From NCBI GenBank assembly GCA_013151835.1, contig JAADHK010000118.1:1-45465 (forward strand): DNA of 45,465 bases. Reading direction: 5' to 3'. This document shows positions 25,302-32,676 of this stretch, one piece after another (positions within the stretch are counted from its first letter, which is position 1; every line of letters starts with the position of its first letter). Below the pieces are notes generated by a model. The model saw nothing but the letters and a program-made list of their open reading frames with translations. It did not search any database and was not told the origin of the DNA. The position numbers and the translations under genes are program-made. This DNA comes from Deltaproteobacteria bacterium. GTDB lineage: Bacteria > Desulfobacterota > Desulfobacteria > Desulfobacterales > Desulfosalsimonadaceae.

Positions 25302-25532
25302 ATGCCGATATATGAGTATTATTGCAAGTCATGTGAAAAGAAATTCGAGATGCTTATCCTGGGCACGGAAAAACCGGTGTGCCCGGAATGTAATACCCCT
25401 GAGGTAAAGCGGCTCATGTCCGCCTGCGGGTTTTTAAGCCGGGGGGCCGGGGGAGAAACCGTTTCATCTTCCGCAGGCGCCTCATCATGCGGCGGATGTG
25501 CTTCATCCAGTTGTTCCGGTTGCGGCTCATGA
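25302..25532 (+). CDS. FmdB-type zinc ribbon protein
   Basis: The 76-residue protein starts with the FmdB/CxxC zinc-ribbon module MPIYEYYCKSCEKKFEM...CPECN, with two CxxC pairs, then KRLMSACGF. It ends in a Ser/Gly/Cys-rich tail (SCGGCASSSCSGCGS) with further cysteines that may bind metal. These small proteins are named after a putative formamidase regulator, but their role is not established. AAGGAGG precedes the ATG, and the stop overlaps the hemC start (ATGA), so it is co-translated with tetrapyrrole genes. Confidence 0.88.
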   Translation: MPIYEYYCKSCEKKFEMLILGTEKPVCPECNTPEVKRLMSACGFLSRGAGGETVSSSAGASSCGGCASSSCSGCGS

Positions 25533-26458
25533 AAAAAGAGACGATCATCATAGGGACGCGCGGAAGCAGGCTTGCCCTGTGGCAGGCGGAATGGGTCAGG
25601 GACCGCCTCGGGGAAGAGTTTCCCGACATGTCGGTCGAACTGTCGGTTATCAAGACCATCGGGGATAAAATTTTAGACGTTCCTTTAGCCAAGATCGGCG
25701 GCAAGGGCCTGTTTGTAAAGGAGATTGAAGAAGCTCTTTTATCGGGCCGAATCGATATTGCCGTGCATTCCATGAAGGATATGCCTGCGGAACTGCCGGA
25801 CGGGCTCTGCATTGCGGCGATCCCCGAGCGGGAGGACCCCCGGGATGTTTTCATATCTGCAAACGGAAAGTCCCTGCAAGACCAGCGGACCGGGGCTGTG
25901 ATCGGCACCAGCAGTCTGCGCCGGTCCTCACAGGTATTGCATTACAGGCCGGATGTCGGGATAATCCCTCTGCGGGGAAACCTGGACACCCGTTTAAAGA
26001 AACTGGATTCGGGCGGAATGGACGCCATCATACTCGCGGCCGCCGGAGTGAAACGCCTCGGCATGGCCGACAGGATCAGCCAGGTAATCCCTTCGGATAT
26101 CATCCTTCCGGCAGTGGCCCAGGGCGCGTTGTGCATCGAGGCGCGGCAGGAAGACGAAGAGACGCTGTCAATCCTCTCAAAGTTGCATCATCGAAAAAGC
26201 GCTCTTGCGGTACGGGCCGAGCGCGCTTTTATGCGCAGGCTTGAAGGCGGGTGCCAGGTTCCCATCGCGGCCCTTGCCGGGCTGGATGGCAAGCAACTTG
26301 AAATTGTCGGCCTGGTGGCTGAAATCGACGGGTCATCATTATTAAAAGAGACTGTCGCGGGAGACATCGAACACCCTGAAGATGCGGGGCTTGAGCTATC
26401 CCAACGGCTTCTGGATCAGGGCGCAGGTGATATCATTCAACGTCTTATTGACTCATGA
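25529..26458 (+). CDS. hemC: Porphobilinogen deaminase (hydroxymethylbilane synthase)
   Basis: The 309-residue enzyme joins four porphobilinogen units into hydroxymethylbilane. The start motif IIIGTRGSRLALWQAEWV, HSMKDMPAELPDGL, GTSSLRRSSQ, IPLRGNLDTRLKKL and the dipyrromethane-cofactor cysteine in FMRRLEGGCQVPIAA are all present. The ATG at 25529 overlaps the fmdB-like stop and places the GTRGS motif at the usual position; an earlier in-frame start would add residues read from the other gene. The cobA-hemD fusion lies 45 bases downstream, giving a route to uroporphyrinogen III and precorrin-2. Confidence 0.96.
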   Translation: MKKETIIIGTRGSRLALWQAEWVRDRLGEEFPDMSVELSVIKTIGDKILDVPLAKIGGKGLFVKEIEEALLSGRIDIAVHSMKDMPAELPDGLCIAAIPEREDPRDVFISANGKSLQDQRTGAVIGTSSLRRSSQVLHYRPDVGIIPLRGNLDTRLKKLDSGGMDAIILAAAGVKRLGMADRISQVIPSDIILPAVAQGALCIEARQEDEETLSILSKLHHRKSALAVRAERAFMRRLEGGCQVPIAALAGLDGKQLEIVGLVAEIDGSSLLKETVAGDIEHPEDAGLELSQRLLDQGAGDIIQRLIDS

Positions 26459-26503
26459 CGGTTTTATAAAATTCCACAATAATCAAACAAACTGGAAGAT
26501 CAT

Positions 26504-28027
26504 ATGAAGGGGAAAGTCTATCTGGTGGGCGCGGGTCCCGGTGATCCCGGGCTTATCACGGAAAAGGGGAAGGCCTGTATCGCCGCCGCCGATGTCATAA
26601 TTTACGATTACCTGTCGTCTGATTCGCTCCTCGTGCACGCCAGGCCCGGAGCCGAAAAGATTTACGCGGGAAAAAAGGGGGGGGATCATACCCTCACCCA
26701 GGACAGGATAAATGCGCTGATCGTGGAAAAGGCGCTTTCCGGCCGGACCGTGACCCGGCTCAAGGGGGGAGACCCCTTTATTTTCGGCAGGGGCGGGGAA
26801 GAAGTCGAGGCGGTCCTTGAGGCCGGAATATCCTTTGAAATTGTTCCCGGCGTAACCTCGGCCATTGCCGCGCCTGCGTACGCAGGAATCCCGCTTACTC
26901 ACCGCAGCTATGCCTCCTGCGTCACTTTTGTCACGGGCCACGAAGACCCAAAAAAATCCGATTCCAGTCTCGACTGGCAGGCTTTAGCCCGGACCGGCGG
27001 CACCCTGGTGTTTCTTATGGGAGTAAAGAATCTTCCCAACATAGTCTCCGCGCTTATGGAAAACGGGATGCGGGATGACACCCCGGCGGCCCTTGTCCGG
27101 TGGGGAACGACAACCGCCCAGAAGGCCGTGACCGGAACCCTTGCCACCATTGTGGCGGATGTCAAAGCAGCCGGGCTTACGGCCCCGTGCATAACCGTCA
27201 TAGGGGATGTGGTTGAGCTGCGGGATCAAATGAAATGGTTTGAGACACGCCCTCTTTTCGGAAAGCGGATCGTGGTGACCCGGGCTCGCAGCCAGGCAAG
27301 CGACATGGTTGCGATGCTTTCCGGACTCGGTGCGGACTGCATTGAGTTCCCGGTTATAAAGATTGTCCCGCCCGAAGATTTTTCGGAAATGGACTCCGCG
27401 ATTTCAAGCATCGGTCAATACGACTGGCTGATATTTACCAGCGTAAACGGGGTGGATATTTTCCTTAACCGTTTGTTTGAAAAGGGCAAGGACGCAAGGG
27501 CGCTGGGCGGGCTCGGTACCGCCGCCATAGGGCCGGCAACAGCGGAGCGGATGCGCTCATACGGGCTCCGGACGGACATTTTGCCCGAGAGCTTCAGGGC
27601 GGAATCGGTAATTGCGGCGTTTTCCGGCAGGGACATTTCCGGACGCCGGATTCTCCTTCCCAGGGCCGCCGCAGCAAGGCCGGTGCTCGTGGAAGAGCTT
27701 GTAAAAATGGGAGGGGTCGTTGATGAAATCGTGGCCTACAATACTGTCTGCGACGGCGCGGGCGCGGATAAGGTCATAGAGGCGCTGGAAAACGGAACCG
27801 TGGCCATGGTGACGTTCACCAGTTCGTCCACGGTTACAAATTTTCTGTCCCTGCTGCCTGCAGACCGCCAAAAAACCCTGCTTGAGGGAACGCTCCTTGC
27901 GGCCATCGGTCCGATCACGGCAAAGACTGCGGCGGACGCCGGCCTTGCGATAGACGTTGAGGCCGAGACCTATACCATAGAAGGGCTCTGCCGGGCTATC
28001 ACCGATTTTTACAGGGTTGATTCATAG
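26504..28027 (+). CDS. cobA-hemD: Uroporphyrinogen-III C-methyltransferase / uroporphyrinogen-III synthase fusion
   Basis: The 507-residue protein combines two enzymes. Residues 1 to about 245 are SAM-dependent uroporphyrinogen-III methyltransferase: KVYLVGAGPGDPGLIT, VIIYDYLSS, TRLKGGDPFIFGRGGEE, VPGVTSAIAAPAYAGIPLTHR and GVKNLPNIV. Residues from about 248 to 507 are HemD: KRIVVTRARSQASDMVAMLSGLGADCIEFPVIKI, DWLIFTSVNGVDIFL, AAIGPATAERMRSYGL and FTSSSTVTNFLSL. It cyclises hydroxymethylbilane and methylates the product to precorrin-2, the branch to sirohaem, haem d1 or cobalamin. Such fusions are common in Firmicutes and Desulfobacterota. A bidirectional terminator follows at 28213. Confidence 0.95.
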   Translation: MKGKVYLVGAGPGDPGLITEKGKACIAAADVIIYDYLSSDSLLVHARPGAEKIYAGKKGGDHTLTQDRINALIVEKALSGRTVTRLKGGDPFIFGRGGEEVEAVLEAGISFEIVPGVTSAIAAPAYAGIPLTHRSYASCVTFVTGHEDPKKSDSSLDWQALARTGGTLVFLMGVKNLPNIVSALMENGMRDDTPAALVRWGTTTAQKAVTGTLATIVADVKAAGLTAPCITVIGDVVELRDQMKWFETRPLFGKRIVVTRARSQASDMVAMLSGLGADCIEFPVIKIVPPEDFSEMDSAISSIGQYDWLIFTSVNGVDIFLNRLFEKGKDARALGGLGTAAIGPATAERMRSYGLRTDILPESFRAESVIAAFSGRDISGRRILLPRAAAARPVLVEELVKMGGVVDEIVAYNTVCDGAGADKVIEALENGTVAMVTFTSSSTVTNFLSLLPADRQKTLLEGTLLAAIGPITAKTAADAGLAIDVEAETYTIEGLCRAITDFYRVDS

Positions 28028-28208
28028 TGCCCAACGAAAACCGCCAATTTTCCCAATTTCTGTGTTGGGCTCAAATTATAATCCTCAAAATACCATATGT
28101 ATTCCTGCGGTTAAACCAGTTTTAAAATTTGGTCGCCCGCCTTGAACTTGAAAAAATTTTCAGGTTTTCCGTTTAGGCACAACCTGTGGGTATGATCATC
28201 ATGAATAC

Positions 28209-28247
28209 AAAAGGGGCAAGGTCGTCTCTGACCATTGCCCCTTTTTT
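28209..28247. terminator. Bidirectional intrinsic terminator
   Basis: GGGGCAA (28213-28219) pairs with TTGCCCC (28235-28241), and GGTC pairs with GACC inside, around a 6-base loop. TTTTTT follows on the plus strand, and AAAA precedes it, giving a short U-run on the minus strand. It serves cobA-hemD and the convergent SapC-family gene. Confidence 0.85.
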
Positions 28248-28285
28248 ATATTTTACGCGGATGTTTCCACTAAATCCGCAGCTTC

Positions 28286-29059
28286 CTATTTTTTCCCTTT
28301 TTTCTCTTCCTTTTTGGCGGGCTTGCGTTCACCGCCCTTGCGTACTTCCATGCTCATGAGCGACCTGAAATTGGAAAGGGAATAGAGGTGTGCGTAAATC
28401 CAGGCCAGGAAACCGGAACGGACCAGGTTTAGAATTTTTTCATCCTCGAGTTTCAGCATGGCCTGTTCGTCCACCATCAGCAGGCGGCCGAACCCGATCT
28501 TTTCGCCTTTCGGCAATGTGATGTTGGCTGATACATCCTTAAACAGCTTATATTCATCCAGAAGCTTGATCAGCTCGGAGGTGATCTGGTTCTGGTTCTG
28601 GTAGTTTGTCAGAAACCCGATAACCCGTTTGAATTCATCGGTCTGGTTTCCGTCCTTGTCGAAAAGGGACATCCCCTCTTTTTTGCCGAAGCCTTCGAAA
28701 TTGGAATCTACGCACACGGCATAGGAGCCGTCTTCGCCCACATTGCTGGCCAGTATAAAAGGATACCGCCTGAAAAAAGCAGGAATATACGTGTCGTCTT
28801 TCCATTTGCCGTCCGCATCCACGAAAAGATTCTCATCATTTCGCAGGCCCAGCAATGCGACGGCCACGATCTGGTCTTCCTTTGTCCGAGTGAAGACCAC
28901 CGGGTAATGCTTGGCGGCCTCGAGGAATTCCTGGCCTACGATGATGATGGAGTTCATCTTTTCGGCGAACTTGTAGCTTCCCACCGGGGCGATCTTTACT
29001 GACCGGTGCGTAACCGAGTTTAGAAAAATCGGATTTTTGTACATTCCCTTCTCTGCCAT
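28286..29059 (-). CDS. SapC family protein
   Basis: The 257-residue product contains the SapC pattern: FLNSVTHRSVKIAPVGSYKFAEKMNSIIIVGQEFLEAAKHYPVVFT near the start, then RRYPFILASNVGEDGSYAVCVDSNFEGF and a helical C-terminal part (DEYKLFKDVSANITLP, LVRSGFLAWIYAHLYSLSNFRSLM). It ends in a lysine-rich tail. The family is named for an S-layer-linked gene in Campylobacter; its molecular role is unproven. No signal peptide is visible. It is a single gene facing the tetrapyrrole operon. AAAGGAG precedes the ATG. Confidence 0.88.
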   Translation of the reverse strand: MAEKGMYKNPIFLNSVTHRSVKIAPVGSYKFAEKMNSIIIVGQEFLEAAKHYPVVFTRTKEDQIVAVALLGLRNDENLFVDADGKWKDDTYIPAFFRRYPFILASNVGEDGSYAVCVDSNFEGFGKKEGMSLFDKDGNQTDEFKRVIGFLTNYQNQNQITSELIKLLDEYKLFKDVSANITLPKGEKIGFGRLLMVDEQAMLKLEDEKILNLVRSGFLAWIYAHLYSLSNFRSLMSMEVRKGGERKPAKKEEKKGKK

Positions 29060-29210
29060 TCTTTTCTCCTTTCAATGCATTACATTTGACGGTATTCGTC
29101 ATGCCCGTGAGTAAAATTTATGCTTCCATACCATAGGAAATATCCCATTGCAAGGCATTAAATGCATCCCGATGTCACGGGGGGGGTGAAACAAGACGGC
29201 TGGCCCGGGT

Positions 29211-29239
29211 TTGACAATTCATGCCCGGAATGCGATAAT
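29211..29239 (+). promoter_or_regulatory. Strong sigma-70 promoter for 29315 gene
   Basis: A perfect TTGACA (29211-29216), a 17-base spacer and GATAAT (29234-29239) make this the best sigma-70 match in the window. It lies about 75 bases before the ATG of the unknown gene. Confidence 0.7.
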
Positions 29240-29314
29240 GCGAACAAAATGGGACTATATTTCAAGCTAATGACGGCGAAGTTGTAAAAAATACTTTATG
29301 AGGAATACGGGACT

Positions 29315-29857
29315 ATGAATCAGGCATTAAACCAGATAAATATCACGTTTAATCCCGTGGAGGATCGTCTCCTCCTTCGTGTATGCGCGACCGGCTCTGA
29401 ACCGGAAAATCCGGCCGAGTTTCGCATGTGGCTGACCCGAAGGTATGTCCGCCTGCTCTGGGCTGTTTTTGAAAAGGTCCTTGATGACGAGGTGGAGAAA
29501 ATTCCCCAGTATACACCCGATAACAAGGGTGTTATCCGCAGGCTCCAGCAGGAAGCGGACCTGTCCCAGGCGGATTTTTCAACTCCTTACAAAACGCCGG
29601 ACTCCCCGGCCACCCCACTGGGAGAAGCGCCTTTGCTGCTTTCCAAAATCCGGTTGTCTAAAAACAGCGGCAACCATCCTGTCCTCTATCTGAATACGGA
29701 AGCCGACAAGGGGATAAATCTCACCTTAAATACACAGCTCGTCAATTCCATGATGAAGCTCCTGGCCCAGACGACCGACGCGGCCCAGTGGAACCTCGGG
29801 CTGATGTCGAGGGTCGCGGACACGGCCCAAAAGCCTCCGCCGGGAATGCTCATGTGA
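29315..29857 (+). CDS. Uncharacterised 180-aa protein
   Basis: No named family is recognised. The protein begins with a short beta-rich part, QINITFNPVEDRLLLRVCAT, then FRMWLTRRYVRLLWAVFEKVL, a low-complexity Pro/Thr linker (PYKTPDSPATPLGEAP), and a second part with ITLTLNTQL-like strand LNTEADKGINLTLNTQLVNSMMKLLAQTT. There is no signal peptide or membrane segment. A very good sigma-70 promoter (29211-29239) precedes it, so it is probably expressed on its own. Downstream is the second full copy of the palindromic element. Confidence 0.65.
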   Translation: MNQALNQINITFNPVEDRLLLRVCATGSEPENPAEFRMWLTRRYVRLLWAVFEKVLDDEVEKIPQYTPDNKGVIRRLQQEADLSQADFSTPYKTPDSPATPLGEAPLLLSKIRLSKNSGNHPVLYLNTEADKGINLTLNTQLVNSMMKLLAQTTDAAQWNLGLMSRVADTAQKPPPGMLM

Positions 29858-29952
29858 TCTTACGCATGGAAGAGTAGTTCCTTATTATTTGGATCGTAAA
29901 AATCGGTAATCAACTCAACCTTTGTTTAATGTGGGACCATGGAGATAAACTT

Positions 29953-30113
29953 GATGGACTCGTAAAAAGTCTCTCAACATGGAAAAGATGGCTAAGTTAA
30001 AAGTTCCATATACAAGGCGTAGTGGTTTTTCAGAAACAAAGGCATACATATAGTATTCCGAGTGACTGAAAAAACACTGCAACGCAGTAGATGGGACTTT
30101 TTACGACGCCATC
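29953..30113. repeat. Palindromic insertion element, full copy 2 (161 bp)
   Basis: It begins GATGGACTCGTAAAAAGTC and ends GACTTTTTACGACGCCATC. It is flanked by exact direct repeats AAACTT (29947-29952 and 30114-30119), as expected of a 6-bp target duplication. Its inner stem differs from copies 1 and 3 (TTTTTCAG at 30026-30033 with CTGAAAAA at 30066-30073), but both sides changed together. Apex stem: 30041-30047 with 30053-30059. It lies inside the 3' part of a small minus-strand ORF. Confidence 0.93.
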
Positions 30114-30170
30114 AAACTTGCCCTTTGAAAATTCGGCCTCATGCGGCAATGAATTCAGCTTATCCGGCAT
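30030..30170 (-). CDS. Tiny ORF behind DHH gene, 3' end supplied by repeat copy 2
   Basis: An ATG at 30170 has a very good ribosome-binding site (AAGGAG, 8-base spacing) and lies 24 bases after the DHH stop. The frame starts MPDKLNSLPHEAEFSKGK, then enters the repeat and reads FDGVVKSPIYCV onward to a stop at 30030 (46 codons). If the repeat and one copy of AAACTT are removed, the frame continues FISMVPH and stops after 25 codons. The N-terminal part is therefore older than the insertion. No family is recognised. It may be a small protein gene or merely an open frame after the DHH gene. Confidence 0.45.
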   Translation of the reverse strand: MPDKLNSLPHEAEFSKGKFDGVVKSPIYCVAVFFQSLGILYVCLCF

Positions 30171-30194
30171 GATTGTATCTCCTTGCCGTGCAGG

Positions 30195-31115
30195 TCAAAG
30201 GTTGATGGCGGAAAGAATTTCATCCACTATTTCATCGACCTGGTCTGCGGCAACCTGGCAGGTGCCGACCTTTTTGTGGCCGCCTCCGCCGTATTTCAGG
30301 GCCAGCGACCCCACATCCACCGTCGATGTCTTGTTTATGATGCTGTGGCCGATGGAAATCATGGTTTTTGTTTTATCCCTTGCGTCCGCAAGGCGGATGG
30401 AGATGTTGGCGTCCGGAAAGATTCCGTATTCAAGGAACCGGTTTCCGGCCGGGATTTCTTTTTTCCCCCTCATATCGATGATTATCGCATTGCCCGCAAC
30501 CCGGCTGTTGCCCTTTATGAATTCCAGATATTTCGAATTTTCCTCAAAATAAGCATCCACCCGCTCTGCAAAATCGGGCATGGCAAGGATTTCATCCGCG
30601 CTTTTTTCTCGGAGCAATGCCGGCAGGCTCTTCATGAGATCAAAATTGCTGATTTTGAACTGGTGGCGGTAGCCGAGACCGGTGCGGGGATCCGCGATAA
30701 GTGAAAGCAATATCCAGCCTTTGGGATTTTCGACTTCATCGGGCGAAAAATCGGCTGAATCCGCCTTGTTCACGGCCGTAAGCAGTTCAGTGAATTTTTT
30801 AAGTTTTTCCGTATTGGCGGGGTCCTTGGCGTAGTAATCGTAGACCACGCGGGCCGCACTCGGGGCAGGCTCGCAGGCGCCTTTGAATTTTCCTTCGAGA
30901 TCGAGTCGTTCCTGTTCGCTCGAATGGTGATCAAACCAGAGGCCGCAGCCCGGGACAAAGGGGACGTTTGCCAGGACATCATTTCCGGTAATGGCGATTT
31001 TCCCGTCCTGTATGTCCTTGGGGTGGGTGTAAAACACTTCGTCTACCACCCCCATTTCCTCGAGTATGGCGGCGCATGCAAGACCATCGAAATCCGACCG
31101 GGTAACGAGTCTCAT
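30195..31115 (-). CDS. DHH-family phosphoesterase
   Basis: The 306-residue cytoplasmic enzyme has the DHH core: MRLVTRSDFDGLACAAILEE with the first metal aspartate, and CGLWFDHHSSEQ, the DHH signature. It ends in a DHHA1 domain with GNSRVAGNAIIIDMRG and the substrate loop LKYGGGGHKKVGTC. Members hydrolyse linear phosphodiesters or pyrophosphates (exopolyphosphatase-, NrnA- or GdpP-like); the substrate here is unknown. The start at 31115 is chosen because AAGGAGGG lies right before it and it places the DFDG motif where the family has it. An earlier in-frame ATG would add a hydrophobic, non-conserved stretch. A tiny ORF follows 24 bases downstream. Confidence 0.85.
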   Translation of the reverse strand: MRLVTRSDFDGLACAAILEEMGVVDEVFYTHPKDIQDGKIAITGNDVLANVPFVPGCGLWFDHHSSEQERLDLEGKFKGACEPAPSAARVVYDYYAKDPANTEKLKKFTELLTAVNKADSADFSPDEVENPKGWILLSLIADPRTGLGYRHQFKISNFDLMKSLPALLREKSADEILAMPDFAERVDAYFEENSKYLEFIKGNSRVAGNAIIIDMRGKKEIPAGNRFLEYGIFPDANISIRLADARDKTKTMISIGHSIINKTSTVDVGSLALKYGGGGHKKVGTCQVAADQVDEIVDEILSAINL

Positions 31116-31184
31116 TTTTCCCTCCTTGTTTATTTGAAAGTTGGTGTCAATCCGGTATTGCGGTTGAAAAGTTACGGGATATTT

Positions 31185-31212
31185 TTTATAAAATATGAAT
31201 ATGGAAAGGCAA
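31185..31212 (-). promoter_or_regulatory. Weak sigma-70 candidate for DHH gene
   Basis: On the minus strand TTGCCT (31207-31212) and TATAAA (31185-31190) are 16 bases apart and lie about 70 bases before the DHH ATG. The -35 is poor. Confidence 0.3.
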
Positions 31213-31298
31213 GGCAAGCCATGTGCATGAAAATATATATGCAAACCTGCCGGTCTGTCAAGTTTGATAAATGAGCAAGTGATTAAAAAGGGAAGAAA

Positions 31299-31385
31299 AT
31301 GAAATTTGTTGTTATAGGAGGAGACGCAGTCGGGATGAGCGCGGCAACCCCGGTCGGGGGTGGGGGTGGAACCCTCCCCTGTTGA
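31299..31385 (+). pseudogene. 5' fragment of a CoA-disulfide/NADH oxidase-type flavoprotein gene
   Basis: After GGGAAGAAA an ATG opens MKFVVIGGDAVGMSAA, which is the FAD-binding start of the CoA-disulfide reductase/NADH oxidase family (usual form GGDAAGMSAAS). After 16 residues the similarity ends abruptly in a G/C-rich stretch (TPVGGGGGTLPC) and a stop at 31385. The remaining roughly 430-550 residues of such a protein are missing. Downstream to 31491 there is only a degenerate repeat end. It is best read as the stub left by a deletion. Confidence 0.75.
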
Positions 31386-31401
31386 GTAAATAGGCGCAAA
31401 A

Positions 31402-31494
31402 TGACTTTTTGCGAGATCATCAAAAAGTTAAACCAGCGAGCGATCAGAGTTGTTTCCCGCAAAAATACCACGGCGCGGAATAGTAAGCTTTTTA
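31402..31494. repeat. Degenerate relative of the palindromic element
   Basis: TGACTTTTTGCGAGATCATCAAA (split here as TGACTTTTTGCG plus AGATCATCAAA, 31402-31424) resembles the right terminus of the full elements with about four differences. About 70 bases away, the plus-strand CTTTTTACGCC that includes the rlmN stop resembles another terminus. The interior includes an ATTCCG-like piece but no clear palindrome. Confidence 0.45.
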
Positions 31495-32577
31495 CGCCCC
31501 CGCCAATTGTCCGCATGCCGCGCCGATGTCAGCTCCTTTGCTCCACCTGATGATGGCCGTGTAGTTTCTTTCGACCAGGATCGACTGGAAGCGGTCGATG
31601 ATTTTGCGGTCGGGCCGCTTAAAATCAGACCCCTTGTGGGCATTGAAGGGAATAAGGTTGACCTTGGCGCTGATGGGCGCAAGAAGGCCCGCGAGCCGCA
31701 CGGCGTCTTTTTCCGAATCGTTTACGCCTTTTATCAGGATGTACTCGATGGTTATCTTGTCCCTGGGGGCTAGCGGGTAGCGGGCGCATGCGTCCATGAG
31801 CTGCTCTATGGGGTATTTTTGGTTTACCGGCATGAGCATGTCGCGCGTGGCGTTGTCGGTGGCGTTTAACGATACTGCAAGTCCGACTTTTGACGTTTTT
31901 CCAAGCCGCTCCATCATGGGTACGAGCCCGCAGGTCGAAACCGTGATTTTCCTGCGTGAGAGCTTAAGCCCCCGGTTTCCATCTGTCATTACATCCATGG
32001 CGGAAATTACGGCATTAATATTTGCCAGGGGTTCTCCCATGCCCATGAACACGATGTTGGAAAGGCGCATGTCCTGCGGAGTTTCGTCTCTGATCGCCAA
32101 GACCTGCCCGAGAATTTCTCCCGGGGTCAGGTTCCGGATGAGGCCCATTGTTGCCGTCATGCAGAAACGGCAACCCATGGCACAGCCGATCTGGCTTGAA
32201 ATACACAGGGTATAATGGTCTTTTTCAGGGATAAGGACACTTTCTATTTTATTGCCGTCGGAAAGACAAAAAAGGTATTTCCGGGTCCCGTCATCGGCCT
32301 TTAGGATGTCCGCAACTGCGGGCCGGGTTATGGTAAAGGTCTCGGATAAAAGTGCGCGGACATCCTTGGCAAGGTCGGTCATTTCGTCAAAAGAGGTCGC
32401 CCCGCGCAAAAAAATCCAGCGCATGACCTGGCCTGCCCGAAAAGATTTCATATTTCCGGATTCAAACCAGTCCTCAAGATCGCCTATGGAAAAATCCGTA
32501 ATTTCTTTTTTTTCGGTTTGTATAGTCATTTCGGTTATGGTATCGATATAAAACGGTTTGCCGAGAATCAGTGGCAT
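31492..32577 (-). CDS. rlmN: Dual-specificity RNA methyltransferase (23S rRNA m2A2503 / tRNA m2A37)
   Basis: The 361-residue radical SAM enzyme methylates C2 of adenine. It carries the cluster motif in QIGCAMGCRFCMTATMG (C-x3-C-x2-C), then NIVFMGMGEPLANINAV, KITVSTCGLVP and LAVSLNATDNATRDMLMP. Near the end is the second catalytic cysteine in IGAACGQL. The stop codon lies in a GCGTAAAAAGC sequence that resembles the end of the palindromic element. Start choice is uncertain: ATG at 32577 sits about 20 bases behind a good -10 sequence, while ATG at 32529 (MTIQTEK) gives the more usual length. Neither has a strong ribosome-binding site. Confidence 0.93.
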   Translation of the reverse strand: MPLILGKPFYIDTITEMTIQTEKKEITDFSIGDLEDWFESGNMKSFRAGQVMRWIFLRGATSFDEMTDLAKDVRALLSETFTITRPAVADILKADDGTRKYLFCLSDGNKIESVLIPEKDHYTLCISSQIGCAMGCRFCMTATMGLIRNLTPGEILGQVLAIRDETPQDMRLSNIVFMGMGEPLANINAVISAMDVMTDGNRGLKLSRRKITVSTCGLVPMMERLGKTSKVGLAVSLNATDNATRDMLMPVNQKYPIEQLMDACARYPLAPRDKITIEYILIKGVNDSEKDAVRLAGLLAPISAKVNLIPFNAHKGSDFKRPDRKIIDRFQSILVERNYTAIIRWSKGADIGAACGQLAGA

Positions 32578-32604
32578 TCGTCCGGCGGGAATGCATATGG
32601 ATTT

Positions 32605-32640
32605 ATTATACTTGACAAGCCGATTTGTAAATATTAATCT
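32605..32640. promoter_or_regulatory. Overlapping divergent promoters for rlmN and ffh
   Basis: On the minus strand a perfect TATAAT (32605-32610) has TTTACA (32626-32631) 15 bases upstream. On the plus strand TTGACA (32612-32617) is followed by a weak TAATCT (32635-32640). The two sets interleave, so the genes may compete for polymerase. Confidence 0.45.
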
Positions 32641-32676
32641 TTCCTGATTTAATTTTTTATAGGATCGATATATGTT

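Noticed and set aside
28081-28200. Possible riboswitch or small RNA in the gap after cobA-hemD
   Set aside because: No recognisable cobalamin or other riboswitch consensus and no conserved hairpins besides the terminator at 28209-28247.
29887-29902. GGATCGTAAAAATCGG as another solo end of the palindromic element
   Set aside because: Only about ten matching bases with an altered tail; not distinguishable from chance.
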